Below are positions 13,201-24,300 of a stretch of 64,000 bases of DNA, piece by piece. The notes under the pieces were generated by a model that was not told the origin of the DNA, searched no databases, and worked only from the letters and a program-made list of their open reading frames with translations. This DNA is from Branchiostoma lanceolatum. Its lineage: Eukaryota > Chordata > Leptocardii > Amphioxiformes > Branchiostomatidae. The stretch covers positions 20,816,559 to 20,880,558 of the forward strand of contig NC_089726.1 in assembly GCF_035083965.1 (NCBI RefSeq), written 5' to 3'. Every line of letters begins with the position of its first letter. Within the stretch, counting starts at the first letter, position 1. Both the position numbers and the translations under genes were made by a program.

Positions 13201-14222
13201 AAGGTTCGACCCCAGACATTCCTGATGACATCAGTCACATCATGTTTGAGCTGAAGACAGGACAGAAGAAAAAGTATGTTGTCCTTGGGAACAACAATGA
13301 TGAAGATATCCAGGATGATGAGATGGGGGAAGAAAAAAAGTCCCGAGCTGAGGCCACCTTTCGTTTCACCGTGGACAACATCAGCCAGCTCAAAGAGAAG
13401 AAGCTCAGCCCTGCTGTCTTCATCCGCAACATGCCATGGAAGATACTAACCCGGCCTGAGCACAAGCCTAACAAGAAGAGCCTGGCCTTTTTCCTGCAGT
13501 GTGATGCTGGATCTGACAGCTTGTGGTCATGCTCTGCCTCAGCTAAGCTGCGATTGATTCCTCAGAAGAATGACATTCAGACTTTTGAAAAGGGTTTTAG
13601 TCATGTCTTCCACCGCAAGGAGTATAGCTGGGGGTTCCCAGTGTTCATGCCATGGCATGAGGTGTGTGATCCAGAGAAGGGATATATCAAGGATGACAAA
13701 ATCATACTGGAGACTCACGTGAAGGTAGATGCTCCTCATGGCATGAAGGAAATCATCCGTGGTAACATTTTCAGTGAAGAAGAGCTGGGGAAGGAGATAG
13801 AATTGAAGAAGGTAACAAACTTCCGTTTCACTGTGGAAAACATCAGCAAGCTCATGGAGAAGAAGCTCAGCTATACGTTTTTCATCCGCCACCTGCCCTG
13901 GAAAATAGTGGCCGTGCCTGAAACCAATACCCAGCCGCCCAACAACAAGACCCTTGGTGTCTACCTGCAGTGTGATGCCGATTCCAACAGCTTTTGGTCC
14001 TGCTGTACATCAGTCGAGTTGCGGTTGATCCCACAGAAGAAAGGTGTTCAGGTGTATAAACAGAAGTTTGAACACGTCTTCTACGGTAATGATAACAAAC
14101 GGGGGTTCCCGAAATTCATGAAGTGGGATGAGGTGTGTGATCCAGAAAAGGGATACAACAAGGATGACAAGATCATACTGGAGGCTTCTGTAAAGTCAAG
14201 TGCTGCTTGTGCCATGGTCTGA
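10243..14222 (+). CDS. TRIM-like RING/B-box/coiled-coil protein with two USP7-type MATH domains
   Basis: The two coding exons are 10243-10253 (MPK plus two bases, donor AAAAG|GTATGA) and 12146-14222. Joined, they give 2088 nt, exactly 696 codons including the stop (695 aa). A C3HC4 RING spans C35-C78 (C35, C38, C50, H52, C55, C58, C75, C78). B-box 1 starts at C121/C124. B-box 2 has C184, H187, C196, C199, C204, C207, H212 and H215. A coiled coil follows at about 220-330. Two MATH domains (about 409-535 and 563-687) carry the USP7-like signatures FTVxNIS, NMPWKI and LQC, plus DPEKGY near their ends. A RING-type E3 ubiquitin ligase role is expected, with the MATH pair binding substrate. TRIM37 has one MATH domain and USP7 has one MATH but no RING, so RBCC with two USP7-like MATH domains is unusual. 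The intron (10254-12145) holds two mobile elements. The start is supported by the exact phase match across the splice. Confidence 0.9.
10547..10900. mobile_element. Long inverted-repeat (MITE-like) element in TRIM intron 1
   Basis: The outer arms tttggttgatc (10547) and gatcaaccaaa (10889) enclose better-matched inner arms: gggctgttccaaaaaa..gggtggaagagg near 10576-10615 and cctcttccacccccc..tttggagcagccc near 10817-10858. The centre has four imperfect copies of ggattaggaactaggggggg. No coding capacity is visible. Confidence 0.75.
11021..11704. mobile_element. Non-autonomous TIR element (ggatgacatc family) in TRIM intron 1
   Basis: The terminal inverted repeats pair ggccacagcaagtaaatttt..ggatgacatc at the left with gatgtcatccat..aattacttgctgtggcc at the right. 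Inside are two direct copies of a segment containing actacactgggtattcatatg. A relative with the same ends lies at 15622-16332, and probable single ends are near 28725-28766 and 36890-36960. No transposase frame was seen. Confidence 0.75.
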
Positions 14223-14401
14223 GACTCAAAGAAGTAGGCAAGGTAATATATGCTGTTTAAATCAGTTTCATGACATAGAGTGTCCTTCAATTTGTGTCAG
14301 GAAGCAAAGCCTACCCATAATTTAAGAGAATGGATAGTCCCAATGTCTGCATTACCAGGAGACAAATGAAAAAGCGTGTAAGACTGATGCAAGAACAGTA
14401 G
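14223..14401 (+). other. Probable start of the TRIM 3' UTR
   Basis: This non-coding sequence directly follows the TRIM stop codon. The first AATAAA downstream is at 14567-14572, inside the adjacent hairpin element, so the mRNA may end within that element. This is inference. Confidence 0.4.
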
Positions 14402-14715
14402 CAGGGCTCGAAATTTTGGAAATAGGCGCACTGGTGCACCCAACCCAAAAAATTAGGTGCACAGAAAGAATTTTGAGTGCACCGCATAAAACAATTTACA
14501 CAGTTTAACACTTATGAGAACTACAATCTATAGCTAACTTCAAAATTTCAAACAAGTAATACATCAAATAAAATGTATTGTGTACAATAGAACCTTTACC
14601 CAAATCTATAGCCTATAAAAATATCTAGGTGCACCAGTGCACCCACAGTCAAAAATTAGGTGCACAGCTTCAAATTTGGGTGCACAAAGCACATGCACCC
14701 ATTATTTCGAGCCCT
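14402..14715. mobile_element. MITE with cagggctcgaaat ends
   Basis: The inverted termini are cagggctcgaaat (14402) and atttcgagccctg (ending 14715). The interior is rich in the word aggtgcac and its complement, which makes imperfect internal hairpins. A strongly decayed relative lies at 15275-15590 with the same gtgcac words and an end resembling ttttgaggcct. Confidence 0.75.
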
Positions 14716-14908
14716 GAGTAGGGACAGATGTTAAGATAATAGGGCTGAAAAGAAGTGTGCTATAGAATTTGGAGGAAAACTTTGGTGCAAGAAGGTCCCT
14801 AACAAAGCACATGCACCCATTATTTCGAGCCCTGAGTAGGGACAGATGTTAAGATAATAGGGCTGAAAAGAAGTGTGCTATAGAATTTGGAGGAAAACTT
14901 TGGTGCAA
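14684..14908. repeat. Tandem duplication of MITE end plus flank
   Basis: About 107 bp (acaaagcacatgcaccc through ggtgcaa) at 14684-14790 recurs nearly identically at 14802-14908, an offset of 118 bp. The unit includes the right end of the preceding MITE and TRIM 3' flank, so the duplication happened after insertion. Confidence 0.85.
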
Positions 14909-15274
14909 AAATATTGACACCGACATATACGGAAGAGAATTCGAAGGGAAAAAAAAAGAGAAAGCATGCAAACACTGTCAACACCAGAATATTTTCATGT
15001 CTGTTTTTGCTCAGGCAAGGGTGATAAATCATGAAATGAAACAGATTGTGAAGATTAAGAACAACTTTCTCTCTCGGTTACTGCACATACATGTGCATTA
15101 CGTAGATACTGTTGTAGTATAAGTCTGTAGTGCCTCTACTAGAAAATCTCTAGAATTAAAGTGCGAAATAATCTAGTATTTACCATTGTATTCTCAGCAC
15201 GCATGCGTTCCTTTACTTAACTAACTAACTAACTAAGTTGTAGGTCGTATCAGGTTGCTTATTGCTAAAAAAAG

Positions 15275-15590
15275 GAAAAGTTGCACTGGCACACCTAAAT
15301 ATTTAGGTGCACGCAGAAAGAATTTTGTACAACATGAAATAAAATAGAACATCAGCCAAGCGTACTTATAATGCCTTCTGCATATTCTGAAGTTCTAAAG
15401 CTTACGTCAACCTTTTAAACAAATAATACACCAAAGTACAACAAAAGTTATATTTTCTGATACTTCAATTTCATGAACATTTTTTCTACTAAATGTACAA
15501 TAGTTCACCCTGTTATACTAGATAGCCTACCAACATAGCTAGGTGCACAGCTCCAATTTTATGCACATGCACCCAATGTTTTGAGGCCTA
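15275..15590. mobile_element. Decayed relative of the gtgcac MITE
   Basis: It contains repeated aggtgcac words, the phrase gcacgcagaaagaattttg shared in part with 14455-14480, and a terminal atgcacccaatgttttgaggcc that resembles the 14.7-kb end. The ends are too decayed to fix. Confidence 0.45.
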
Positions 15591-15621
15591 ATAGTACTGT
15601 ATTTCAGAAGAATTTTATATT

Positions 15622-16332
15622 AGGCTGCACCAAGTAATTTAATGGATGACGTCCACGCGCGCATTGATTTTGGTCTGTTCCCAGAAAAAAAAACACAAGA
15701 AATTCCTTTTCCTTTGTAACTTTGACCAATGAGAGTACCGTAAATCGTAAAACTAACGTAAAACTCGTCACGCGAAATGCATAAATAAACGCCTAAGGCT
15801 ATTGGCAGGATCATCCTATCAGCAGTAGAAAAAAATTAACTGCTGAAAGGCGATCCTGTCAGCAGTGGAAAAATCTGCATTGCTGACAGGATCAAAATTC
15901 CGCTTCCTGTAACTATGACCAAAGAGAGTGCCGCAAATCGTAAGATTAACGTAAAACTCGCCACGCGAAATGCATAAATAAACGCCTAAGGCTATTGGCA
16001 GGATCATCCTGTCAGCAGTAGAAAAAAATGCACTACTGACAGGATGATCCTGACAGCACAGAAACAGGACAGGACAACAACTGCTGTTCAACTTCAACTG
16101 ATTTATTAACATGTATATTATTGCTGTTTTCATGATGAATAAAAGAATTGTTAGTTGTTACACTGTGTTCTCTCATTCAATTTGTGACCTAACATGTGTC
16201 GTCGACTATTATATTTCAAATCTATGCATCTTGTTTTTTTCGGCCCTTCTTGTTTGTTTTTTTTGCGCTCTCGCATTAGATTTAGGGGTCTCCAAAGCAT
16301 GTCATCCATAAAAATTACTTGGTGCAGGCTTA
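15622..16332. mobile_element. Non-autonomous TIR element (ggatgacatc family)
   Basis: The inverted ends are aggctgcaccaagtaattt..ggatgacgt at the left and atgtcatccat..aattacttggtgcagg(ct) at the right. Internally, a segment of about 190 bp (from agtaccgtaaatcgtaaa through ggcaggatcatcctatcagcag) occurs twice in direct orientation (about 15735-15832 and 15930-16022), with short gatcctgtcagcag inverted repeats. There is no transposase frame. Confidence 0.75.
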
Positions 16333-17230
16333 CAGGCAGTAACTTGCCTGTTCACTACATTTTGTATCTATAACATTCAAGAATTCTTCAAATACATCAA
16401 CGTACAATTCCTAAGCATTGTGAGACTCTTGCACCAGCTGACCATGTTGCAATGAATGTTAAGATTATCATTTGTTAATAGTATTTAGTATCGGTTGCAA
16501 CAACTAAACTTTGAATCATTGTAAGATTTCCCTTTTTTTGTGATAAATTGATTTTCCCCTCTTTGTAAAATGTTGCACTTACAATTTAACATATATGATA
16601 GAATTACATGTTTTTTCTATAACATTTAGATTTAGCTAATATTTAGCATTTATTATCTTATCTAAGAACAACAACTGAATGTTGCAGTTACATTAAGATT
16701 TATATTTATCAATTAATAATAATTTGTTATTATTATTTGCAGACAATGTACACCAAATAACCAAGGCATGTTTCATTTATGTTAAGGTTTAATATTTTAT
16801 CTTATGAGTATCATAATATCTGTAGAATGCAGTTGACCTTTGAAAATTCTGTTTCCTTCTTTAGGTCAATAAACTTATTATTTTCACCAAGAAGGTCATG
16901 TTTTTTGTGTGTGTCAGTATGTTTGTAAACAGCATTAGTCAGTTGTGGATGGATTTTTTTATGATAGTTGGTCTGCTGGTTTTCAAAGGAAGAAACAATT
17001 AGATTATGGGCCTGCTTAGCGGCTTTTGACAGTACTGCAGAAAACTAAGATTTGGAAGTCATTTTGAAGAGTTTGGACTATTCCAATTATTTGAAATACC
17101 ATCTGCCGAACGAAGGAGGTAACTAATCACCATCGAAGTATATAAATTTGGCATATAAAGTCTACAGGGCGTCAGATGACAAAAAGTACCAGTGAGGAGG
17201 TTAAAAATACTTCCTTTGTACTAGTGAGGA
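16333..17230. other. AT-rich intergenic DNA
   Basis: No frame, domain or clear repeat structure was recognised in this stretch. It is very AT-rich with many ATTTA and TTAAT words. Confidence 0.5.
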
Positions 17231-17234
17231 TTAA

Positions 17235-17430
17235 AATGAGATACCTTTACCCCCTCTACCATCCTTTTTGAAATAGCCCGATTCTTCGCAGAATCCCACA
17301 CGGTAACAGTTTAGGCGGGAAAAGTTAGTTTGAGCAAACCTTGGTTTGAGCAGAACAGACGTCCGTCCAGCCCCGAAAATGCCGAAAAATTTGATATCCT
17401 CGTCATTTTTCTTCAAATATTGAAGTAGAA
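17235..17430 (+). promoter_or_regulatory. Diverged copy of the TRIM promoter and first exon
   Basis: This segment aligns with 10135-10290. Both contain ggcggg-aaagtt, a (t)gagcaga/tgagtaga block, gacgt..gtccgtc, and gaaaaatgccgaaaa or gaaaatgccgaaaa at the start codon. In the copy the donor is destroyed (aaaaatttga in place of aaaaggtatga). No second RING exon follows, so it is either a relic of a duplicated TRIM gene or a captured promoter. Confidence 0.45.
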
Positions 17431-17477
17431 ACAATTAAGGTATACCCTAGATGCTGTGTAAACATATGACGAGCCAT

Positions 17478-17664
17478 ATAAGCTAGTTCGGAGTTGCTAC
17501 TACGCATGTGCAGTGTCAAAGGTGAAGGCCCCCGCGAGGGAAACAGTGCTCGCCTCCACATTGTCTCGATTTGCATAACAACGCCCAGACGGGTCTTGTT
17601 TCCGTCGCGGGGGCCTTCACCTTTGACACTGCACATGCGTAGTAGCAACTCCGAACTAGCTTAT
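17478..17664. mobile_element. Near-perfect hairpin MITE
   Basis: A left arm of about 62 bp starting ataagctagttcggagttg is matched almost perfectly by a right arm ending caactccgaactagcttat. The loop is about 60 bp. The inverted arms make both strands encode the same short peptide, which explains the mirror-image open frames here. It is probably a recent insertion. Confidence 0.88.
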
Positions 17665-18399
17665 TTTAATGCATTTCACCTCAATATTTCGATGTTCGAT
17701 CTCGGCATATTCGTGGGGAGGGGGGCAAGAAAAGTTGTGTGTGTTCAGGAACAGTTTTTATGCGTTTTTCCTTGCACGACAGAAAGAAATCGTTTTCGTT
17801 TGTAAAAAGTGTCTACACACCCAGCATGTTTGGAATACATGACATAACCTAAGCGTGGGGACTACACAATGCGTCTTTGCTTTGTTATTAATATTAATAA
17901 CTTAGCTATAGCAACAAGCTTCAGTTCATTGATGTATCGAAACTTTTTAACATATGTAGGTTGCACCCAAAGGTGATGCCATGTGTAGTAAGAAATATAG
18001 AATAAATAAACAAACTTTCCACATAATCCCATAATGGTTTAAACATTTTACAGTCAAAGACAAAGTACTCTATATATTCTATAATATCGCAAAAAAAAAT
18101 ACACTAATTATACATTATTCCCATCTTGCGCAACAATATTCTGGTCGAATAAATATTATGCTATATCTTCCATTGCATATTAAAAAGTAACACACACACT
18201 ATTGTCGAATTAAACAATCGTATTATCAATACGTACCTACCCACCTAACCAATATCGTGAACATCTAAGTTGAGTTCTGCTGTTTACATCAAACACAAAT
18301 GCAAATCTGTTTTAAAAATCATAACTTTTTCTATTCAAAATGTGCATAGATAATGGCTTTTCTTGCCCTATATTTTTTTCATTGACAATTCTGTTGAAG

Positions 18400-21300
18400 T
18401 TAGCCACGTGGAACAGCGCACAGTTCAAAGGGGAAAGGCGTATTGATAACACCGCCCGATTTTCCCACCATGGACGGCTTAGGTGCGCCCTCTGGCAGAT
18501 GGAAGGTGAAACGCTGCATCAGGGAGACAAACAGCATGAAGAGCTCCATCTTGGCCAGCTGTTCACCAAGGCATATCCGATGGCCTGGAGAAAATATGGT
18601 TAGCAAGGGTGGTTAACAGCATTGTAATGTCTCAATCTTAAGACGTCACAAGACTTCTATCTAAGGTTCCGTGCGTTCCATTTGCTGTTGGCCAAACAAC
18701 GCGTGTTCCATTTGGGTTATATTACCTGAGGTCATGCTGCAGGAACACACGCACATTGAAATGAATGTAGCTTAGATCATTACAAAACATCCATTATTGC
18801 ATGAGGAGGGAGTGAAATATGCTGTCTGTGATACCAATGATACTAGTATGTGAGGGTTAAACAAATAACTCAAAAGTTTATTGCGTCCAATGTTGCTGCA
18901 CTTATCATGTGCTTTTTTAGCGTAATTCAGTCAGGCTATCAGAAAACCGGTACCAATCAGATACTGATATACATTTAGAAAAGGGAAGAAGAAAAAAAGC
19001 CAAGACGACTGATATGGAGGATACCTGTCCGACACCATTTCCTTTTGTTTTTATAAACAATATTAATGAACACGTGGATACTATCCCCTCCATGGATATA
19101 GTATGGGCTCAATGTGGCATCGTGTGGCGCAATAGGTAGGGCGTTTCGCCTAGAACCGAGTGGTCCCGGGATCGAAACCCCGATATGCCCCGATGTTGTG
19201 CCCTTGGGAAAGGCACTTTACACGACTTTATTTCCACACTCCACCCAGGTTTGAATGGGTTGGGGAAGGTCGTATCTAGTTCACCTGCTGGCACAGAATA
19301 CATTACGAACTGGCTCAATTCAGAAGCGTATAATGCAAATGAGCGGTCTGGACGTAGACAGGCGGAGTTTTATTGACTCTCGGCTAGGTGTCAATTACTA
19401 TGCTAATCCCCACAGCACACACAGCCAGCCCTGATCTAGAATTCCCATTATGTTCAACAAATCTCCCCCAGACTATTTAAGTCTTCCCCAACAGGGCTCA
19501 CTAAAGCCAGTACTATGAGCTAACGTTAATCCTACCGTTATGTTTGAAACACACGTCCGCTAATTGTGGTATTCAGACTCCCTATAGGTTGAGTTTCCTC
19601 AACAGGGTTCACTGAATCCAATCCTGAGCTAGACCTAGCTACCGTTATGTTTGAAACACACGTCCGCTATATATAAATTGTGATATGCAATCTCCCTATA
19701 AGTTGAGTTTCCCCAACAGGGTTCACTGAATCTCATCCTGAGCTAGACCTACCGTTGTGTTTGAAACACACGTCCGCTAATTGTGGTATTCAGTCTCCCT
19801 ATAAGTTGAGTTTCCCCAACAGGGTTCACTGAATCCAATCCTGAGCTAGACCTACCGTTATGTTTGAAACACATGTCCGCTAATTGTGGTATTCAGTCTC
19901 CCTATAAGTTGAGTTTCCCCAACAGGGTTCACTGAATCCAATCCTGAGCTAGACCTAGCTACCGTTATGTTTGAAGCACACGTCCGCTATATATAAATTG
20001 TGGTATTCAGTCTCCCTATAAGTTGAGTTTCCCCAACAGGGTTCACTGAATCCAATCCTGAGCTAGACCTAGCTACCGTAATGTTTGAAACACACGTCCA
20101 CTAAATATAAATTGTGATATTCAGTCTCCCTATAAGTTGAGTTTCCTCAACAGGGTTCACTGAATCCAATCCTGAGCTAGACCTACCGTTATGTTTGAAA
20201 CACACGTCCGCTATATATAAATTGTGGTATTCAGTCTCCCTATAAGTTGAGTTTCCTCAACAGGGTTCACTGAATCCAATCCTGAGCTACACCTACCGTT
20301 ATGTTTGAAACACACATCCGCTATATATAAATTGTGGTATTCAGTCTCCCTATAAGTTGAGTTTCCCCAACAGGGTTCACTGAATCCAATCCTGAGCTAG
20401 ACCTACCGTTATGTTTGAAACACACGTCCGCTATTTGTGGTATTCAGTCTCCCTATAAGTTGAGTTTCCCCAACAGGGTTCACTGAATCCAATCCTGAGC
20501 TAGACCTAGCTAGAACTTTGGCAACACAAATGCCATGGTTGACGTTGATTCCTGCCATGGGGCTAGAACGATCCGCGTGTGTGGCCAACACCGCTTCCCA
20601 CGCTAAAGTGACCACTCTGAGACAGATGGCCCGTGATATCTACGTCACAGGAAAGGACGTCACAGGAAAGGAGAGCGCTGATTGGCTTCACTATTGAAAG
20701 GAAATTCCGTCACCGAACTGTGAAGGAAGACCATTGTTTAGCTCTCTAATGAAAGCATGTGAATACAGGAGACCGGTTTACATATCTTCAAGCATCCACT
20801 GTTCCCAAATCAGCCAGCTAGAGAAACTCCAGTCAGCCAGAGAAGTTCCGGGATTGTACAAGGATACAAGGCATTGGTATCTGGTGTCTTTGGTCTAGAG
20901 TCAAGCTACCACACGGTTATTTGCTAGCGCCAAGGTGCCAATAGCACTCCGCACAGCGGGGGAGCCGCAGAAACTGCGGTTTTCCATAATACGCTTCTGA
21001 ATTGGCTCAGTTCGTAATGAGCAGCCGCCCAGACCCTTGTGACAGTTCTACAAAGTGCAAGTGTGGAGCCAATATGTATCTGTTGTGAATTATGTGATTG
21101 TAAACCCTGCAGCAATTCAGCACTGGCTGCCATTGCACGGGTGATTTCTGACCAATATACCAATGTAGATACAAAATTCCCGCCTTGTGACTCACCTACA
21201 GAAAACGGGATGACCGCCTCGTGCTTGACGAAGTTTCCGTCCTGATCCAGGAAACGTTCGGGTCGGAACTTGCTTGGCTCTGGGAACAGCTGAGGGTCCA

Positions 21301-24300
21301 TGTGCACCGACCACAGGTTGACCTGTAACAACGTATCACGTAGAACTTGCATGGGTGAATTAATACATGTAAATGATTAACAACATTAATTGCCCGATAC
21401 CATGATGAGTTATGAAAGACGGAGGGACAAAACAGAGAGTGAGAGGGGGTGGGGGGCAGATGGAGTAATGGAGGGAGGCACAGATAGAAAGTGGGTTATT
21501 GAGTAAATAGTAGAATAGAGTAGAGTAGAGTAGAATAGAGTAGAGTAGAGTAGAGTAGAGTAGAGTAGAGTGGAGTGGAGTGGAGTGGAGTGGAGTGGAG
21601 TGGAGTAGAGTAGAGTAGAGTAGAGTAGAGTAGAGTAGAGTAGAGTAGAGTAGAGTAGAGTAGAGTAGAGTAGAGTAGAGTAGAGTACGTAGAGTAGAGT
21701 AGAGTAGAGTAGTGTGGTTGGGGGGGGGGTGTCACAGGAAATCATTCAGATAAATAAGGTACCAAACAAATTACAACAAAAATTTGACTGAATAATTAAT
21801 AAATACTGTTACTGTAACAATAGATGCTTGTGTACATGTAGATAAATGTATTGAATAGATAAAGGACCAATACACGTCATTACAGATATCAATAGTTGGG
21901 TTGATGGACGGATCAGTCTATTGGTAAAATAATAATTAACAGCATAATTTTTCATACCATGATCATGGCTTCCTGGGGAATGTTGTAGCCATTGAGGGTG
22001 GTGTCCCTGGACGCTGCGTGGGGAACACTGAGGGGCACGATGGGTTTAATTCGCAGGACTTCCGCTAGGGTCGCATTCGTGTAGGGTAGCATGTTCCGTT
22101 GTGCGTAGGACGGCGGGGTCTGTCCCAGCACCGAGTCTATCTCCTGATGAACCTGTGGTCAGATGAGCTGTTATTGGGTGTTGGACGTCACGTGAGAATG
22201 ACGTAATGTAGTGGCCGCCATATTTGTGGGTGAAATCGTTATGTGAAGAACAGTTGGTTTCTTTGCTCCTTGTTGCCTGTAGAGCTGTGCTACTACTATC
22301 CCACCACGTATCTAACTACCATGACCAAATCCTTTAGCCCCCCTCTCACTGGACCCGCGGCACGCTTGCGGCGTCGCTGCGGCCGTTCGAATTGACAAAG
22401 TACTCAACGAATTCTATCAACAACAAACGAATCTTTTCAAGCTTTTTGTGTTTTGTTGTCTTTTTGGTCATGCTTGTACGTTTTGAATGATATTTCCATT
22501 ATAAAGTCAAGGGTAACACGAATCCAGTTAAGGACGCAGCGACGCCGCCAGCGTGCCACCTGTCCAGTGAAAGGGGGGCTTTTCTGGGTAGCCTGGATTC
22601 CAGCCTTCTTAGCTTTGACCCGCTAGCCACCGGATCTTGGGGAGCAGGCCAAAGCTAACAAAGCTGGACTTCAGGTTATTATATGAACCATGAAATGTCT
22701 ATTTGCGCCAACCTGCTACTTTTCTTATTTGCCATTGGAAACTTATCTCAACAGACGGATTGCAGGGAAAATGCGATTTAACGTTACTAGACGTGACTGA
22801 ATACCTGCCTTTTCCATGATTTCTGGGTTCTCCATCATGTACAGCAGGGCCCAACGAATGGTGGTGGCGGTGGTCTCGGTACCGGCCATGAACAAGTCTA
22901 TCAGCACCTGGACAATGGGGTGAAAACATTCTTCAGTTTGATTTGATTTAACTACAGAAAAAAGTATAACCAGGGCTAGCCAACTAGCCGAAGGATATTA
23001 CAAAAGGTTCGCCCTGGTAACTGAACAATATACAAAATTCAATACATACAAACTTTCATAAAACACGTTGAGACGTTTACGACCTAAATACAACTTTCTT
23101 CAGTTTCTTAGCTTCTGGAAAATAAATTGAATCATACACGTTTCCAAATTTCACATTTCTACCATACATTCATCTATATAACAACCATTTATCAATTGAT
23201 TGGTTAATCAATCAATTAATTGACTGGTTAATTGATTGATTGATTGATCGAATTATGTTTAACCTACCTCCAGCAGCTGCTTGTCGGAGAAGTTCTCGCG
23301 AGATTTTTCGTCCTGAGCCCGCTGCTGCTCGAGGATGAAGGCATCGATAAAGTCCCGGATGTCGTTGGGGTCAAAGGTCGCCCTGTGCTTCTTTACCTGT
23401 TTACCGCAGAACTCTTGGAGAGCCTGAAACATTTTCAGCGATTTTTCTTCCTTTGATCTTCCGATGAGGCCGAGGTGTCGAAACATGGGGAGTATCATCG
23501 AAAGACGATCGATGACAGTGGGCTTCGATTCAACTGTGGCGTTCAACAGGCTAATAAGCCGGAGAAAATCAGGGTCGCCATATTCAAATCGGTCCCCAAA
23601 GACAATTGAACAAATGATGTTAGAAACGGCGTTTTGCATCGTGATTTTTAAATCGAACGGTTGTCCGTTTTGTGACAGAAATTCATGAACCAGCGCGTTG
23701 GCTTCTTCGTTGACCTTGCCTTCCAAACTCCGCTTGCCGACGCCGAAGTCCCGGAGGGTCGTCATGGCGAATTTGCGCTGATGTTTCCATTGTGGTCCGT
23801 AGGCAGCCATCAGTACACCTGGAAAACAAACTTCAACTTCAACTTCGATAGCCCCCAAATAACACCGCGAGGGGCAAAGTAGGGGGAGAGGAGGTCCCAG
23901 GCTAAGGCGGGCAGGCCTCCAGCCTGGCGCGGAATGACTCAACGGTGGGAGCCGTAACAACCGCGCCAGGCAGGGCGTACCACTCGGGGATGGTGCGGGG
24001 GAAGAATGAATGTTTGTAAGAGTCTGTCCGGGCGTTGAAACTTGAGCGTGTGGCTCCCCCGGGTGCGCCCCTGAGCTGGTTTCAGTATACTATCTGTGTT
24101 AATATTGTTGTAGTTATTGACTAGCTTAATAGAAAAAGGTGAGGCGGGCGTTCCTCCTCCTTTCAGAGAGAAGGGTCCACTGCAGGTCATTGAGCAAACA
24201 AACAATGGCTTTGTGACATCGTCGTTAAGTTATCATTGATAACAAAAACCATCAGACATATCACTCGTTGTCATTTAAATGTACACATTTTGCAACTTCC

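Noticed and set aside
17494-17805. Mirror-image coding frames MLLRMCSVKGEGPR on both strands
   Set aside because: Explained by the palindromic MITE, not by genes.
19112-19190. tRNA gene
   Set aside because: Only the A and B boxes are conserved, stems do not pair, and the SINE body follows; the same holds for the copies at 25.2, 35.5, 35.8, 37.4 and 40.0 kb.
21410-21745. Open frame of repeated YSTLL residues
   Set aside because: Product of the TAGAG satellite.
23819-23960. N-terminal extension of the P450 exon 3 frame
   Set aside because: The frame simply runs on into the intron and LINE tail; the splice acceptor at 23819-23820 and P450 alignment place the exon edge at 23818.
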